64,000 nucleotides of DNA from Pedobacter hiemivivus (GTDB lineage: Bacteria > Bacteroidota > Bacteroidia > Sphingobacteriales > Sphingobacteriaceae). Below the pieces are notes generated by a model, which was given only the letters and a program-made list of their open reading frames with translations, did no database searches and was not told the DNA's origin. Positions within the stretch are counted from its first letter, which is position 1, and the number at the start of each line of letters is the position of its first letter. This document shows positions 8,478-17,307 of this stretch, in pieces. Location of the stretch: the NCBI RefSeq assembly GCF_004331685.1, contig NZ_SJSM01000008.1, positions 62,001 to 126,000 of the forward strand, read 5' to 3'. A program made the translations under genes and the position numbers.

Positions 8478-9738
8478 AGCCCATCCGGTTAGAGTCTAAC
8501 TTTAAAAAGATAAACAGCAATACGGTAAAGCTCCATAATGAAGATCCTCCGTAGCTGATAAATGGCAATGGGATACCGATTACAGGTATAATTCCTATGG
8601 TCATCCCTATATTGATAAATACGTGGAAGAAGATAATACAAGCCACACAGTAGCCATAAACCCTCGAGAACGAGGATCGTTGCCGTTCGGCAAGGTTAAT
8701 CACTCTGAGGAGTAAAAATAGGTATAAGGCAATCACAACAAAACAGCCTACAAATCCCCATTCTTCTCCAATAGTAGAAAAGATGAAATCGGTACTTTGT
8801 TCCGGGACATAACCGTATTTGGTTTGTGTACCTTCTAAAAATCCACGACCGGTAAGTTGACCTGAGCCAATGGCTATTTTGGACTGATTTACATTGTATC
8901 CAGCACCTTTAGGATCAGTTTTAAGGCCAAGTATCAACTCAATACGCGTGCGCTGATGAGGTTGCAGTACATTTTCGAAGATAACCTTAGCAATAAACAG
9001 ATAACCGATGGCAGCAAAAGTAATCACGCCAATCATAATCATCCGTTGCTGTTTCTTCTTATTAAAGTAGATAAACAATCCACCAATTGCCAAAATAGAC
9101 GATATCAATACCCATGGCGCAAGAAAAAGGTTAAGGATGAACAAAAGTACCATTCCCCAAAATACAACCAGTAAATAGCCTGGTAAACCTTCCCTGTATA
9201 ATGGGAACATAAAGGAAAGAAATACCAACATAGAACCTGCATCTGGTTGTAGCATGATCAGGCACATCGGAATCACAATGATTAGGGCGGCAATTAATAC
9301 AGGCTTTAAAGTGTTTAGCTTTGGGTTAAAGGAGCTGATGTACCTTGCCAGCAAAAGAGCTGTACCAAATTTAGCGAGCTCGGAAGGTTGTAAACGAAAG
9401 GATCCTATAGGTATCCATGCCTGGTTCCCACCAACATTACGCCCAACAACGAGTACGACAATCAATAAGAGCATCGTAACACCATAAATGATGGGAGAAA
9501 ATATGCTGAAAAATTTAGCGTCCAGTAATAATATAGATAAGCCCAGTACCAATCCAGTAATGATAAAAATTAGCTGCTTACCGTAATTGGTTGTGAAATT
9601 AAAGACTGTCGACTCCTCAGGATTATAGATAGAAGCATAAATATTCACAAAGCCAATGCCGCATAATGCAACATAGATCAGGATCGTAATCCAATCAACA
9701 TTAAAGAAAAACCTGTTGCTGTTTTGCTGATTGATCAT
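8470..9738 (-). CDS. rodA: Rod-shape peptidoglycan polymerase RodA
   Basis: A 422-residue SEDS-family glycosyltransferase that polymerises lipid II during lateral wall synthesis with its partner PBP2. About ten transmembrane segments are present, with SEDS landmarks WIPIGSFRLQPSELAK, the large periplasmic loop ending in PEQSTDFIFSTIGEEWG, and the C-terminal GIPLPFISYGGSSLW. Last gene of the minus-strand mreBCD-mrdA-rodA operon, overlapping mrdA by 4 bp, which suggests coupled translation. Length is somewhat above the E. coli protein because of an extra loop. Confidence 0.95.
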   Translation of the reverse strand: MINQQNSNRFFFNVDWITILIYVALCGIGFVNIYASIYNPEESTVFNFTTNYGKQLIFIITGLVLGLSILLLDAKFFSIFSPIIYGVTMLLLIVVLVVGRNVGGNQAWIPIGSFRLQPSELAKFGTALLLARYISSFNPKLNTLKPVLIAALIIVIPMCLIMLQPDAGSMLVFLSFMFPLYREGLPGYLLVVFWGMVLLFILNLFLAPWVLISSILAIGGLFIYFNKKKQQRMIMIGVITFAAIGYLFIAKVIFENVLQPHQRTRIELILGLKTDPKGAGYNVNQSKIAIGSGQLTGRGFLEGTQTKYGYVPEQSTDFIFSTIGEEWGFVGCFVVIALYLFLLLRVINLAERQRSSFSRVYGYCVACIIFFHVFINIGMTIGIIPVIGIPLPFISYGGSSLWSFTVLLFIFLKLDSNRMGFI

Positions 9739-11690
9739 TGTGGAGGCGGAATAGGTGTGCTTGTTGTCGTTGTGTTATTTGTCGTAACCTGAGCTGGCGC
9801 AGGAGCTGCAGTTGCTGGTGCAACCGAATCTGTATCTTTCGCTTTTGGTTTAACTTTAGGCTTAGGTGGTGCCGGCAAAATTACTTGCTTCTTCATCCAT
9901 TCAACCTCGGCAAGTTTGTTTTTAGGTAACTGACCTCTTAAATATTGTTCGGCAATATAGCTGGCCATAGGCGCAGCATATGTACTACCATAGCCAGCAT
10001 TCTCTACAATTACGGCAATAGCGATTTTAGGATTGTCTCTTGGGGCAAAGCCAATAAACACAGAGTGGTTTTTACCACGTGGATTTTGTACAGTACCGGT
10101 TTTACCACACATCAGAATACCATCTATCCTGGATTGAATTGCTGTTCCCCATGGCGCATTTACAGCGTCCTGCATCCCATCAATCACTGATTCAAAATGT
10201 CTGGCTTCTACGTCAACATAATTCCTTTTAACGTATTCTTTTTTAATCACCCTGTTTTTACCAATGGCTTTTACCAGGTGGGGCTTAATATAATAGCCTC
10301 GATTGGCAATAATCGCCATGATATTGGCCATCTGCAATGGGGTAGCATCCATCTCACCTTGTCCAATGGCCAGGGAAATAACCGTACCATAATTCCAGTA
10401 TTTACTGTATTTGCCAGAGTAGTAGGCTGCATCGTACAACCTGCCATTACGCTCAGAAGGAAGGTCGATTCCTAATTTTTCTCCAAGTCCAAATTTTTTG
10501 ACCATCTTTTGCCAGGCATCATAAGCTACCCGTTGGTTTGGGAATTTACGCTGTGTAAGTAGTTTTTGAAACACATAACAAGCGTAAGTATTACAAGATC
10601 TGGCCAAGCCTTTCCGCAAGGCGATATTTCCATCTACGTGTTCGCATTTTACCGTATGGCCACCTACTTTGAAGTATCCTGGGCAGTTAAAGGTAGTGTT
10701 TGGATCAATTACACCTTCCTGAAGTCCCAGTAGCGCGTCTAAAGGTTTAAAGGATGAACCTGGTGAATAGTAACCCTGTATAGGCCTGATGTTGAACACC
10801 CTGTTAGGGTTTTTTAGCAGCTCCATATAGTTATTCCCTTGGTTTCTACCAACCATTAGGTTAGGATCGTAACTTGGGCTGCTTACAAAAGTAAGAATTT
10901 CTCCTGATGCAGGTTCTATGGCAACAATACTGCCTACCTTATTGTGCATCAATTCCTCTCCAAGTTTTTGTAGATTCAGGTCTAGTGACGAAATCAGCCG
11001 ATCTCCAGAAACAGCTGCAGTATCAAATCGGCCTTCAGCATAACTTCCTTTAGGGACATTGCGGGCATCATAAAGCATATTCACTACACCTCGTTCACCT
11101 CTTAACAAAGTTTCGTAAGATTTTTCTACACCTGATTTACCAATATAATCGCCCGAACGGTAATAGCCTTCGGAGTTTTGTATGTCGAGCTTAGTTACCT
11201 CTTTAATATACCCAAGGAAATGAGCAGCTACACTATCAGGATAATGTCTAATGGTTCTACTTTGTACAAAAAAGCCCGGAAAGCGGGATAATTGCTCCGA
11301 TAAGGTCGCATAAACTTGTATAGATAATTGACGCTCAAAAATACTTGGCTGATACCTTGACTGGGCACTGGCTTTATTGAAGTTTCGGTTAAAGCGTTCC
11401 ATGTCGATGTTTATAATGCGACAAAGAGCAGCCGTATCAAAGCGCTTTACCTGGTTGGGAATAACCATGAGGTCATACACCGCTTCATTTTGAGCGAGCG
11501 CCTTTTCATTTCGGTCGAAGATAACACCACGGGCTGGAAAAGTATAAATCTTACGCAATACATTACTCTCCGCAGAGATGAAGTATTTATCGGTAGCTAC
11601 CTGTATGTAAAAAAGTGTTCCAAGTAAAATTAAGCCAATAACAATGAATAATCCTTGTATAGTATATTTCCGATTAAACAGATTATCCAT
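9735..11690 (-). CDS. mrdA: Penicillin-binding protein 2 (transpeptidase)
   Basis: A 651-residue class B PBP that cross-links peptidoglycan in the elongasome. One N-terminal transmembrane helix (about residues 12-32) precedes the PBP dimerisation/pedestal domain (FPARGVIFDRN onward). The transpeptidase domain has SSFK with Ser312 and Lys315, SCN in LARSCNTYACY, and KTG in GKTGTVQNP. The C-terminal 50 residues are a Pro/Lys/Thr-rich tail (KPKVKPKAKD and poly-Thr), unusual compared with E. coli PBP2 and probably disordered. Starts one base after the mreD stop and overlaps rodA, so translation is probably coupled. Confidence 0.95.
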   Translation of the reverse strand: MDNLFNRKYTIQGLFIVIGLILLGTLFYIQVATDKYFISAESNVLRKIYTFPARGVIFDRNEKALAQNEAVYDLMVIPNQVKRFDTAALCRIINIDMERFNRNFNKASAQSRYQPSIFERQLSIQVYATLSEQLSRFPGFFVQSRTIRHYPDSVAAHFLGYIKEVTKLDIQNSEGYYRSGDYIGKSGVEKSYETLLRGERGVVNMLYDARNVPKGSYAEGRFDTAAVSGDRLISSLDLNLQKLGEELMHNKVGSIVAIEPASGEILTFVSSPSYDPNLMVGRNQGNNYMELLKNPNRVFNIRPIQGYYSPGSSFKPLDALLGLQEGVIDPNTTFNCPGYFKVGGHTVKCEHVDGNIALRKGLARSCNTYACYVFQKLLTQRKFPNQRVAYDAWQKMVKKFGLGEKLGIDLPSERNGRLYDAAYYSGKYSKYWNYGTVISLAIGQGEMDATPLQMANIMAIIANRGYYIKPHLVKAIGKNRVIKKEYVKRNYVDVEARHFESVIDGMQDAVNAPWGTAIQSRIDGILMCGKTGTVQNPRGKNHSVFIGFAPRDNPKIAIAVIVENAGYGSTYAAPMASYIAEQYLRGQLPKNKLAEVEWMKKQVILPAPPKPKVKPKAKDTDSVAPATAAPAPAQVTTNNTTTTSTPIPPPQ

Positions 11691-12205
11691 TAGCGCATTT
11701 TTCTATTATAGAATATAAACTCTATCAATACAACAGTAAACAAGGTAAATATAATGCTAAAAAAGCACCTCAACAAAGTGTAAGAAAACTCTGCTAATCT
11801 AAAAGTTTCTAGAAAGAAAAGTACCAGATGATGGGCTGTAGTACATAAAAGCGCATAAATGATAAACCATTTAAAGCCCATATTACCCAATGTAGGTTCG
11901 GGTTCATCAAAACCATCCCGGCTCATCGTTACCGAAATAAACAAAATCCTTACAAAGGCCAGTGCTACACAGGCGGCTGTATGTACACCAAGTGTATCAT
12001 AAAAAGCATCCAGCGTTAATCCAGTCACAAAAGCAATTAGATATAACAACAGATTTGGGGTGCTAAACGGAACCAGTAAAAGGAAGATAATGTACACAAA
12101 AGGGGTGGCCATATTATAAAAACTCAAATTCCTTAGCAAAAGGATTTGAATCAAGAGTAGCACAAACCACCTAACTATATTTACCAATACTAATCTGCTA
12201 TTCAT
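11690..12205 (-). CDS. mreD: Rod shape-determining protein MreD
   Basis: A 171-residue inner-membrane protein with five or six hydrophobic helices and short charged loops (TMSRDGFDEPEPT in one loop). Primary sequence is weakly conserved in this family, so the assignment relies on size, hydropathy and position between mreC (8-bp overlap) and mrdA (1-bp overlap). It would couple cytoskeletal MreB to periplasmic wall synthesis. Confidence 0.85.
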   Translation of the reverse strand: MNSRLVLVNIVRWFVLLLIQILLLRNLSFYNMATPFVYIIFLLLVPFSTPNLLLYLIAFVTGLTLDAFYDTLGVHTAACVALAFVRILFISVTMSRDGFDEPEPTLGNMGFKWFIIYALLCTTAHHLVLFFLETFRLAEFSYTLLRCFFSIIFTLFTVVLIEFIFYNRKMR

Positions 12206-13034
12206 GTGGCAACTTTGCTTCTAATTCTTTTTGTTCTACGGCGTATTTATCAAGAATAACGTACACATATTGCAAAGTACTGAAATCATTGAAAAGTTTT
12301 ATTTCTATGGACATGAAATTGTCGCCGGTTGCTACCGCAGTATTGGTTACCACTCCCACAGGAATACCTGGAGGAAAGGAAGAAAAACCTGAAGTAATGA
12401 TGGTGTCCTTAAGATTAATCTTAAAGTGATTTGGAATTTCTTTTACAAAGGCTTTTCTGTAATCTGAATTGCCAATACCCCATACCAAAGATCCCAGTGC
12501 ATCGCTCTTTTTAATGTTCACACTGACTTTAGTGTCTTTATGCAATAAAGAGCGGATGGTGGAAAGATGTTCAGAAACATCCATCACAAAGCCTACAACA
12601 CCTTTACCTGGTGATATGACAGGCATATCAGGTGCAATTCCATCTGCACTTCCCTTATTGATCGTGATGACATTATTGCGCAGCGTAATTGAGTTTTTGA
12701 TTACCCGGGCGGATAAATAAGTGTACTGTGGATTATTAAGCGTGTCTTTAACTACAATTTTCTTCGCGCTATCAATATTTTTAAGGGTAAGCAGTTCCGT
12801 TTTCAGTTTGGCATTTTCAGCTGCGAGACTGTCGTTTACAGTTCCTAGCGTAATATATTTCTTTAAAACATTCAGGTTCTGATATACTTCACCTACGACC
12901 TCATTGGTAGAATTTACGGTTACACTGCGCTGATAGGCATTATTTTTTACAGTAAGGACAATGCCAATAGTGAAAAATATAATGAAAAAGAAAAATGCGT
13001 TATATCTGTTTAAGAAAATCCAAAGGTTACGCAT
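12198..13034 (-). CDS. mreC: Rod shape-determining protein MreC
   Basis: A 278-residue periplasmic scaffold of the elongasome. A single N-terminal transmembrane helix (about 12-30) is followed by a coiled coil (about 60-90, NDSLAAENAKLKTELLTLK) and the beta-rich MreC core (RVIKNSITLRNNVITINKGSADGI, GVVGFVMDVSEHLSTIRSLL). Length matches the family. A perfect 13-bp hairpin lies between mreB and mreC, so expression of the downstream genes may be tuned relative to mreB. Confidence 0.93.
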   Translation of the reverse strand: MRNLWIFLNRYNAFFFFIIFFTIGIVLTVKNNAYQRSVTVNSTNEVVGEVYQNLNVLKKYITLGTVNDSLAAENAKLKTELLTLKNIDSAKKIVVKDTLNNPQYTYLSARVIKNSITLRNNVITINKGSADGIAPDMPVISPGKGVVGFVMDVSEHLSTIRSLLHKDTKVSVNIKKSDALGSLVWGIGNSDYRKAFVKEIPNHFKINLKDTIITSGFSSFPPGIPVGVVTNTAVATGDNFMSIEIKLFNDFSTLQYVYVILDKYAVEQKELEAKLPHE

Positions 13035-13052
13035 ATTCAGATAGATGTAAAT

Positions 13053-13088
13053 AATGAAGGTTTCTAATATTCTTTAGAAACCTTCATT
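13053..13088 (-). other. Intergenic hairpin between mreB and mreC
   Basis: A perfect 13-bp inverted repeat (AATGAAGGTTTCT with AGAAACCTTCATT, 10-nt loop) fills half of the 72-bp mreB-mreC gap. There is no T tract on the minus-strand side, so it is more likely an RNA-processing or stability element than a full terminator. Confidence 0.7.
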
Positions 13089-13106
13089 AAACTATTATTC
13101 ATTTAA

Positions 13107-14129
13107 TTATTGCATTAAAAATTTAAAACCGCCAATGTTCTTTAAGGCGATACCTGTTCCTCGAACAACAGCGCGAAGAGGATCTTCGGCCACATGCACA
13201 GGAAGCTTAGTTTTAGCAGCTACACGTTTATCTAATCCACGAAGTAACGCACCACCACCAGTTAAATAAATACCAGTTTGGTAAATATCAGCTGATAACT
13301 CAGGAGGAGTGATCTCTAGAGCTTTAAGGATTGCTTCTTCGATTTTCGAGATAGATTTATCCAGGCAATGTGCAATTTCAGTATAAGAAACGGTGATCTG
13401 TTTAGGAACACCTGTCATCAAATCCCTTCCTTGAACTGCAAAATCAGCAGGTGGATCAGCCAATTCAGGTAAGGCGGCGCCGACTTCAATTTTAATCTTT
13501 TCAGCTGTACGGTCACCAATCATGATGTTGTGCTGACGACGGATGTAGTTTACAATATCCGAATCGAAGTTATCTCCGGCAACGCGGATAGATTGATCAC
13601 AAACAATACCAGACAAGGCAATTACTGCAATTTCAGTAGTACCACCGCCGATATCGATAATCATATTACCCATAGGCTCTTCCACATCAATTCCAATACC
13701 TACCGCAGCAGCCATTGGTTCGTGGATTAGGTATACTTCTTTCGCACCAGCAATTTCAGCTGAATCTCTTACTGCACGTTTTTCAACCTCAGTAATGCCT
13801 GAAGGAATACAAATCACCATTCTTAATGAAGGAAACATCCAACCTTTACCGCCGTTCAGCATCCGAATCATCCCTTTAATCATGGCTTCAGCAGCATTAA
13901 AATCTGCAATCACACCATCTTTCAAAGGTCTTACGGTACGAATATTATCATGGGTTTTACCTTCCATTTGCATGGCTTGCCTCCCAATCGCAATAATTTT
14001 ATTTGTTTGTCTGTCAAAAGCAACGATTGACGGTTCATCAACTACTACTTTGTCATTATGTATAATCAAGGTGTTTGCCGTACCTAAATCGATAGCAACC
14101 TCCTGTGTAAACCAATTAAATAGACCCAT
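13107..14129 (-). CDS. mreB: Rod shape-determining actin homologue MreB
   Basis: A 340-residue bacterial actin that directs the cell-elongation machinery. Phosphate 1 motif IDLGTANTLI, phosphate 2 DIGGGTTEIAVI and the adenosine motif GIYLTGGGALLRGLD are all present. The N-terminal MGLFNWFTQEVAIDLG resembles the short amphipathic membrane-binding start of MreB. First gene of the minus-strand cell-shape operon. No convincing TAnnTTTG promoter was found in the 87 bp upstream; the best candidate is a degenerate TAGTTTTA. Confidence 0.96.
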   Translation of the reverse strand: MGLFNWFTQEVAIDLGTANTLIIHNDKVVVDEPSIVAFDRQTNKIIAIGRQAMQMEGKTHDNIRTVRPLKDGVIADFNAAEAMIKGMIRMLNGGKGWMFPSLRMVICIPSGITEVEKRAVRDSAEIAGAKEVYLIHEPMAAAVGIGIDVEEPMGNMIIDIGGGTTEIAVIALSGIVCDQSIRVAGDNFDSDIVNYIRRQHNIMIGDRTAEKIKIEVGAALPELADPPADFAVQGRDLMTGVPKQITVSYTEIAHCLDKSISKIEEAILKALEITPPELSADIYQTGIYLTGGGALLRGLDKRVAAKTKLPVHVAEDPLRAVVRGTGIALKNIGGFKFLMQ

Positions 14130-14216
14130 CTATAGGTGATAATTTAAGTATTAATAATTCTATGTACTATATTAATGTAAAACTACGGCTTTTTATTGTA
14201 TTCGTGGATAAATAAA

Positions 14217-15743
14217 TTAGTGTTTGAAATGTCTAACACCAGTAGTAACCATGGCAATTCCTTTTTCATTAGCCATATTTATCGAGTCAGCATCTTTAAT
14301 TGAACCACCTGGTTGTAAAACAGCAGTGATGCCAGCTTCGGCAGCAATTTCAACACAATCCGGGAAAGGGAAAAATGCATCAGAAGCCATAACTGAACCT
14401 TTTAAGTCGAAATTGAAAGCATCAGCTTTAACAATTGCTTGTTTTAAGGCATCAACTCTGGAAGTTTGACCAACACCACTTGATAATAACTGATCATTTT
14501 TAACAAAAACGATGGTGTTTGATTTGGTATGTTTTACAATTTTATTAGCGAAATATAGGTCTTGTAATTCTTGTGCGGTAGGTGCTTTTTCAGTTACAGC
14601 TGTCATTTGTTCAGGACCTTCGATAATTAAATCTTTATCCTGCTCAATTACACCATTTAATAAAGTTTTAAACTGTTTTTTGCTCAGCTCAATCTCGTTA
14701 CGTTGTAAAATTACTCTGTTCTTTTTAGCGCGGAAAAGCTCAACAGCCTCTGGTTGATAAGAAGGAGCGATCAAAACTTCAAAGAATAATTTGTTGATCT
14801 CAGTAGCGGTAGCTAAATCAATCTCTCTGTTGGCAATCAATACACCGCCAAACGCTGAAACTGGGTCGCAAGCAAGTGCAACGTTCCAAGCTTCTAAAAT
14901 GGTTGCTTTTGAAGCTACACCACAAGCATTGGTATGTTTTAATATCGCGAAAGTTGGTGCTTCAAACTCATCAATTAAAGCGACAGCAGCGTCCACATCA
15001 ACCAAATTGTTGTATGAAAGTTCTTTTCCGTTTAATTTGGTAAACATGGCATCCAGATCACCATAAAATACACCTTGTTGGTGTGGGTTTTCACCGTATC
15101 TTAAAGATTGTGCCTGGTTGATACTGTGTTTAAATACGTTTAACGGCTCTTCATTGTTGAAGTAATTGAAGATCGCAGTATCGTAATGAGAAGAAGTATG
15201 GAATGCTTTTTTAGCAAAAGCTTTACGTTGTGCTAAAGTTGTTTCTCCATTTTGCGCCTCTAACTGTGCTTGTAAAGTCGAGTAATCATCTTTAGATGCC
15301 AAAATTACTACGTCATTAAAGTTTTTTGCAGCAGCTCTGATTAGAGAAATACCACCAATATCTATTTTTTCGATGATGTCTGATTCAGAACCACCGGCTT
15401 TAACAGTTTCTTCGAAAGGATACAAATCAACAATTACTAAGTCAATTTCAGGGATTTCATATTGTGCAATCTGCTCCTGATCTGATCCTAGCGCTCTACG
15501 GTTTAAAATACCACCAAAAACTTTAGGGTGTAATGTTTTTACTCTTCCACCTAAAATTGATGGGTAACCTGTAAGGTCTTCAACAGCTGTAACAGGAATA
15601 TTCAAGTCTTTAATAAACTGTTCGGTACCTCCGGTAGAGAATAATTGTACACCTTGCTCGGCAAGTAAGCGAACTAATGGTTCTAAACCATCTTTGTAAT
15701 AAACTGAAATTAAAGCGTTTTTGATCTTTATAGATTGACTCAT
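14217..15743 (-). CDS. purH: Bifunctional AICAR transformylase/IMP cyclohydrolase PurH
   Basis: A 508-residue enzyme for the last two steps of IMP synthesis. The N-terminal cyclohydrolase part (MGS-like fold, about 1-195) includes LLAEQGVQLFSTGGTEQF and GGRVKTLHPKVFGG. The C-terminal AICAR transformylase part includes SLRYGENPHQQGVFY, ILKHTNACGVAS and ASDAFFPFPD. An earlier in-frame start at 15794 would put the promoter inside the coding region and adds a non-homologous leader, so ATG at 15743 (MSQSIKIKNAL) is chosen; the resulting length is normal. Confidence 0.95.
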   Translation of the reverse strand: MSQSIKIKNALISVYYKDGLEPLVRLLAEQGVQLFSTGGTEQFIKDLNIPVTAVEDLTGYPSILGGRVKTLHPKVFGGILNRRALGSDQEQIAQYEIPEIDLVIVDLYPFEETVKAGGSESDIIEKIDIGGISLIRAAAKNFNDVVILASKDDYSTLQAQLEAQNGETTLAQRKAFAKKAFHTSSHYDTAIFNYFNNEEPLNVFKHSINQAQSLRYGENPHQQGVFYGDLDAMFTKLNGKELSYNNLVDVDAAVALIDEFEAPTFAILKHTNACGVASKATILEAWNVALACDPVSAFGGVLIANREIDLATATEINKLFFEVLIAPSYQPEAVELFRAKKNRVILQRNEIELSKKQFKTLLNGVIEQDKDLIIEGPEQMTAVTEKAPTAQELQDLYFANKIVKHTKSNTIVFVKNDQLLSSGVGQTSRVDALKQAIVKADAFNFDLKGSVMASDAFFPFPDCVEIAAEAGITAVLQPGGSIKDADSINMANEKGIAMVTTGVRHFKH

Positions 15744-15764
15744 TGGAGGAAAAAATTTGAGCCG

Positions 15765-15794
15765 CAAAGTTACCGGTTTTTCTTTTATTGTCAA
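15765..15794 (-). promoter_or_regulatory. purH promoter
   Basis: On the minus strand TTG (15792-15794), exactly 19 nt, then TAACTTTG (15765-15772): a perfect match to the Bacteroidota promoter. The purH ATG is 22 bp downstream, which also supports the chosen purH start. Confidence 0.8.
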
Positions 15795-15923
15795 ATGTTT
15801 ATTTATGGTATTGCTAACTAGGTTTTGTGGGGCCTAATTGTCCGACTAGTAGGCTTCTGTATCGGCTTTACTATGCTTTGTATACTCCTTTATTTTCATC
15901 CAACTTAAATATAGAATAACTTT

Positions 15924-15965
15924 ATTTCAAGTCCATGTTTTTACGTAAATACATGGACTTGAAAT
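15924..15965. repeat. 42-nt near-perfect inverted repeat
   Basis: Arms ATTTCAAGTCCATGT (15924-15938) and ACATGGACTTGAAAT (15951-15965) pair over 15 bp. The 12-nt centre continues the palindrome (TTTACGTAAA) with one T-T mismatch. The right arm overlaps the first unit of an 11-bp direct repeat array. There is no T tract on either side. It lies in the 327-bp gene-free stretch 15795-16121. Confidence 0.85.
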
Positions 15966-15996
15966 GGACTCACTATGGACTTACTATGGAGTTTGA
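15953..15996. repeat. Four 11-bp direct repeats (ATGGACT array)
   Basis: Units ATGGACTTGAA, ATGGACTCACT, ATGGACTTACT and ATGGAGTTTGA start at 15953, 15964, 15975 and 15986, an exact 11-bp period. A fifth, inverted copy is at 15926-15936. Such helical phasing suggests cooperative binding sites for a DNA-binding protein or recombinase arm sites. The binding factor is unknown. Confidence 0.8.
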
Positions 15997-16045
15997 TAAA
16001 AGCGTCTACGAACGATTTCCCATGTGTGTATAGCGAAACCCGTAT

Positions 16046-16067
16046 TTGTCTTATACTTGTCTTATTC
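16046..16067. repeat. Pair of 11-bp direct repeats (TTGTCTTAT)
   Basis: TTGTCTTATAC (16046-16056) is followed directly by TTGTCTTATTC (16057-16067), another 11-bp spaced pair some 50 bp after the ATGGACT array and just upstream of the cytochrome c remnant. Confidence 0.6.
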
Positions 16068-16121
16068 CTTTTTTACGTAAAAAATGATTAAATTCATGAA
16101 AGTATTTAATATCTGGATATA

Positions 16122-16414
16122 AATTGTGCACACTGTCATACTAAAGGCGGCGATGCTTACAATACAGGCTTGTTTTAGAATAGGAGCAAACTAATCCCAA
16201 TCATTTGGGAATAGGAAAAGTTCCCGTTTCTGCTGGTGGTGGTGCAGGTGGACTTGATTATGATATTATACCAGGGGATGCCACTCATTCTATGTTATTT
16301 TATAGCATGAATAGTACTGAGCCTGGCACTGCAATGCCAGAACTGGCACGCACAGTAATTCATAAAGAGGGAGTTAAACTGATCCGCGACTGGATAAACA
16401 GTATGCCGAAGTAG
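16122..16414 (+). pseudogene. Remnant of a c-type cytochrome domain (SO2930-like)
   Basis: A decayed 3' end of a heme c protein. In one frame the DNA reads NCAHCHTKGGDAYNTGLF (16122-16175), containing the CxxCH heme motif, then hits TAG. The match continues in a different frame with EQTNPNHLGIGKVPVSAGGG, GLDYDIIPG, STEPGTAMPELAR and HKEGVKLIRDWI, ending at 16414. Restoring one lost base near 16175 and changing one TAG (16181-16183) back to a Tyr codon would give GLFLEYEQTN, a continuous family-like sequence. The N-terminal part of the gene is missing. The C-terminal piece alone (69 codons with a TTG start at 16205) is not expected to be functional. Confidence 0.8.
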
Positions 16415-16417
16415 TTT

Positions 16418-16996
16418 TTACTTCTTTATCTTTTTCAAAATGCTCTCTACCACCTTTGGGTAGTGGAGGTGCTCTAATTGTTGACCTTTAAATTTGATCA
16501 TCTCCAGATTGTCGTCTTTATCGATGCGGTATTTAGCCTGATAAATGTATTCCCCTTCATCATAATGTTCGTTTACATAGTGAATGGTGATACCACCTTC
16601 CGTTTCTTTGGCTTCCAGTACCGCGTTGTGCACGTTGTCGCCGTACATGCCTTTACCACCAAATTTAGGTAAAATAGCAGGGTGGATGTTGACGATGCGA
16701 CCAGGGTATTCAGCGATAAGATTTTTAGGGATCAACCATAAAAATCCTGCAAGTACAATTAGATCTATTTCCAGGTTTTTTAGCAGGTCGATGATGTTAT
16801 CTGTCTGATAAAATTCATGCCTGTCAAACACATGAGAAGGAATTTCGAAGTTGTCGGCGCGTTGTAAAACATAAGCGTCAGGGTTATTGGTCAGCACCAA
16901 AGCGATTTCAACTTCCGTGCTTCGTTTAAAATGCTCCATTATTTTCTGGGCATTGGATCCTGATCCTGAGGCAAATATGGCGATGCGCTTCTTCAT
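16418..16996 (-). CDS. purN: Phosphoribosylglycinamide formyltransferase PurN
   Basis: A 192-residue enzyme that transfers the formyl group from 10-formyl-THF to GAR in purine synthesis. It shows the N-terminal IAIFASGSGSNAQKI, the catalytic NIHPAILPKFGGKGMYG with Asn, His and nearby D in the loop, and GGITIHYVNEHYDEGEYI. An upstream in-frame start at 17134 exists, but the promoter at 17060-17088 lies inside that extension, so ATG at 16996 (MKKRIAIFAS) is preferred; it gives the normal length of the family. The gene is convergent with the cytochrome remnant and in the same orientation as purH. Confidence 0.93.
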   Translation of the reverse strand: MKKRIAIFASGSGSNAQKIMEHFKRSTEVEIALVLTNNPDAYVLQRADNFEIPSHVFDRHEFYQTDNIIDLLKNLEIDLIVLAGFLWLIPKNLIAEYPGRIVNIHPAILPKFGGKGMYGDNVHNAVLEAKETEGGITIHYVNEHYDEGEYIYQAKYRIDKDDNLEMIKFKGQQLEHLHYPKVVESILKKIKK

Positions 16997-17059
16997 GAGG
17001 TTTTCAATTAGTATGATGTTTTTTGCAATAAAGCTATAATATGCCTTTTTATTGATGAT

Positions 17060-17088
17060 CAAAGATAAAAATTTATCATTAGGTTCAA
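17060..17088 (-). promoter_or_regulatory. purN promoter
   Basis: Minus-strand TTG (17086-17088), 18-nt spacer, TATCTTTG (17060-17067). Transcription would begin about 55 nt before the purN ATG at 16996. It decides the choice of start codon. Confidence 0.7.
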
Positions 17089-17236
17089 AGAGGTCGAGGG
17101 TATAGGAAAGCCTGAAGATATTGAGATTTATCAAGGTATTGTTGGGGTTTATTATTGTTGTTTTAGGTTTTGTTTTAAAAATAATTGGCTGTAATACAGG
17201 TGATTAAGTTAGGTTTTGCTTCTTTTTAAATAAATA

Positions 17237-17268
17237 CTACTAAATTAGTAGATTATATTGTATGTTTG
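17237..17268 (+). promoter_or_regulatory. Palindromic operator with TAnnTTTG element
   Basis: A perfect dyad CTACTA-AAT-TAGTAG (17237-17251) lies where a -33 element would be expected upstream of TATGTTTG (17261-17268). No good TTG is present, so the promoter probably depends on, or is blocked by, a regulator binding the dyad. The sequence is reminiscent of BlaI/MecI-type or Rrf2-type operators; the regulator is not in this window. Confidence 0.45.
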
Positions 17269-17307
17269 TATTGTAATAGTTCTTTAAGTTTTATTAAAAC
17301 GACTACT

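Noticed and set aside
15744..15794. Upstream extension of purH
   Set aside because: It contains the consensus promoter and is not part of the conserved PurH start, so ATG at 15743 was used.
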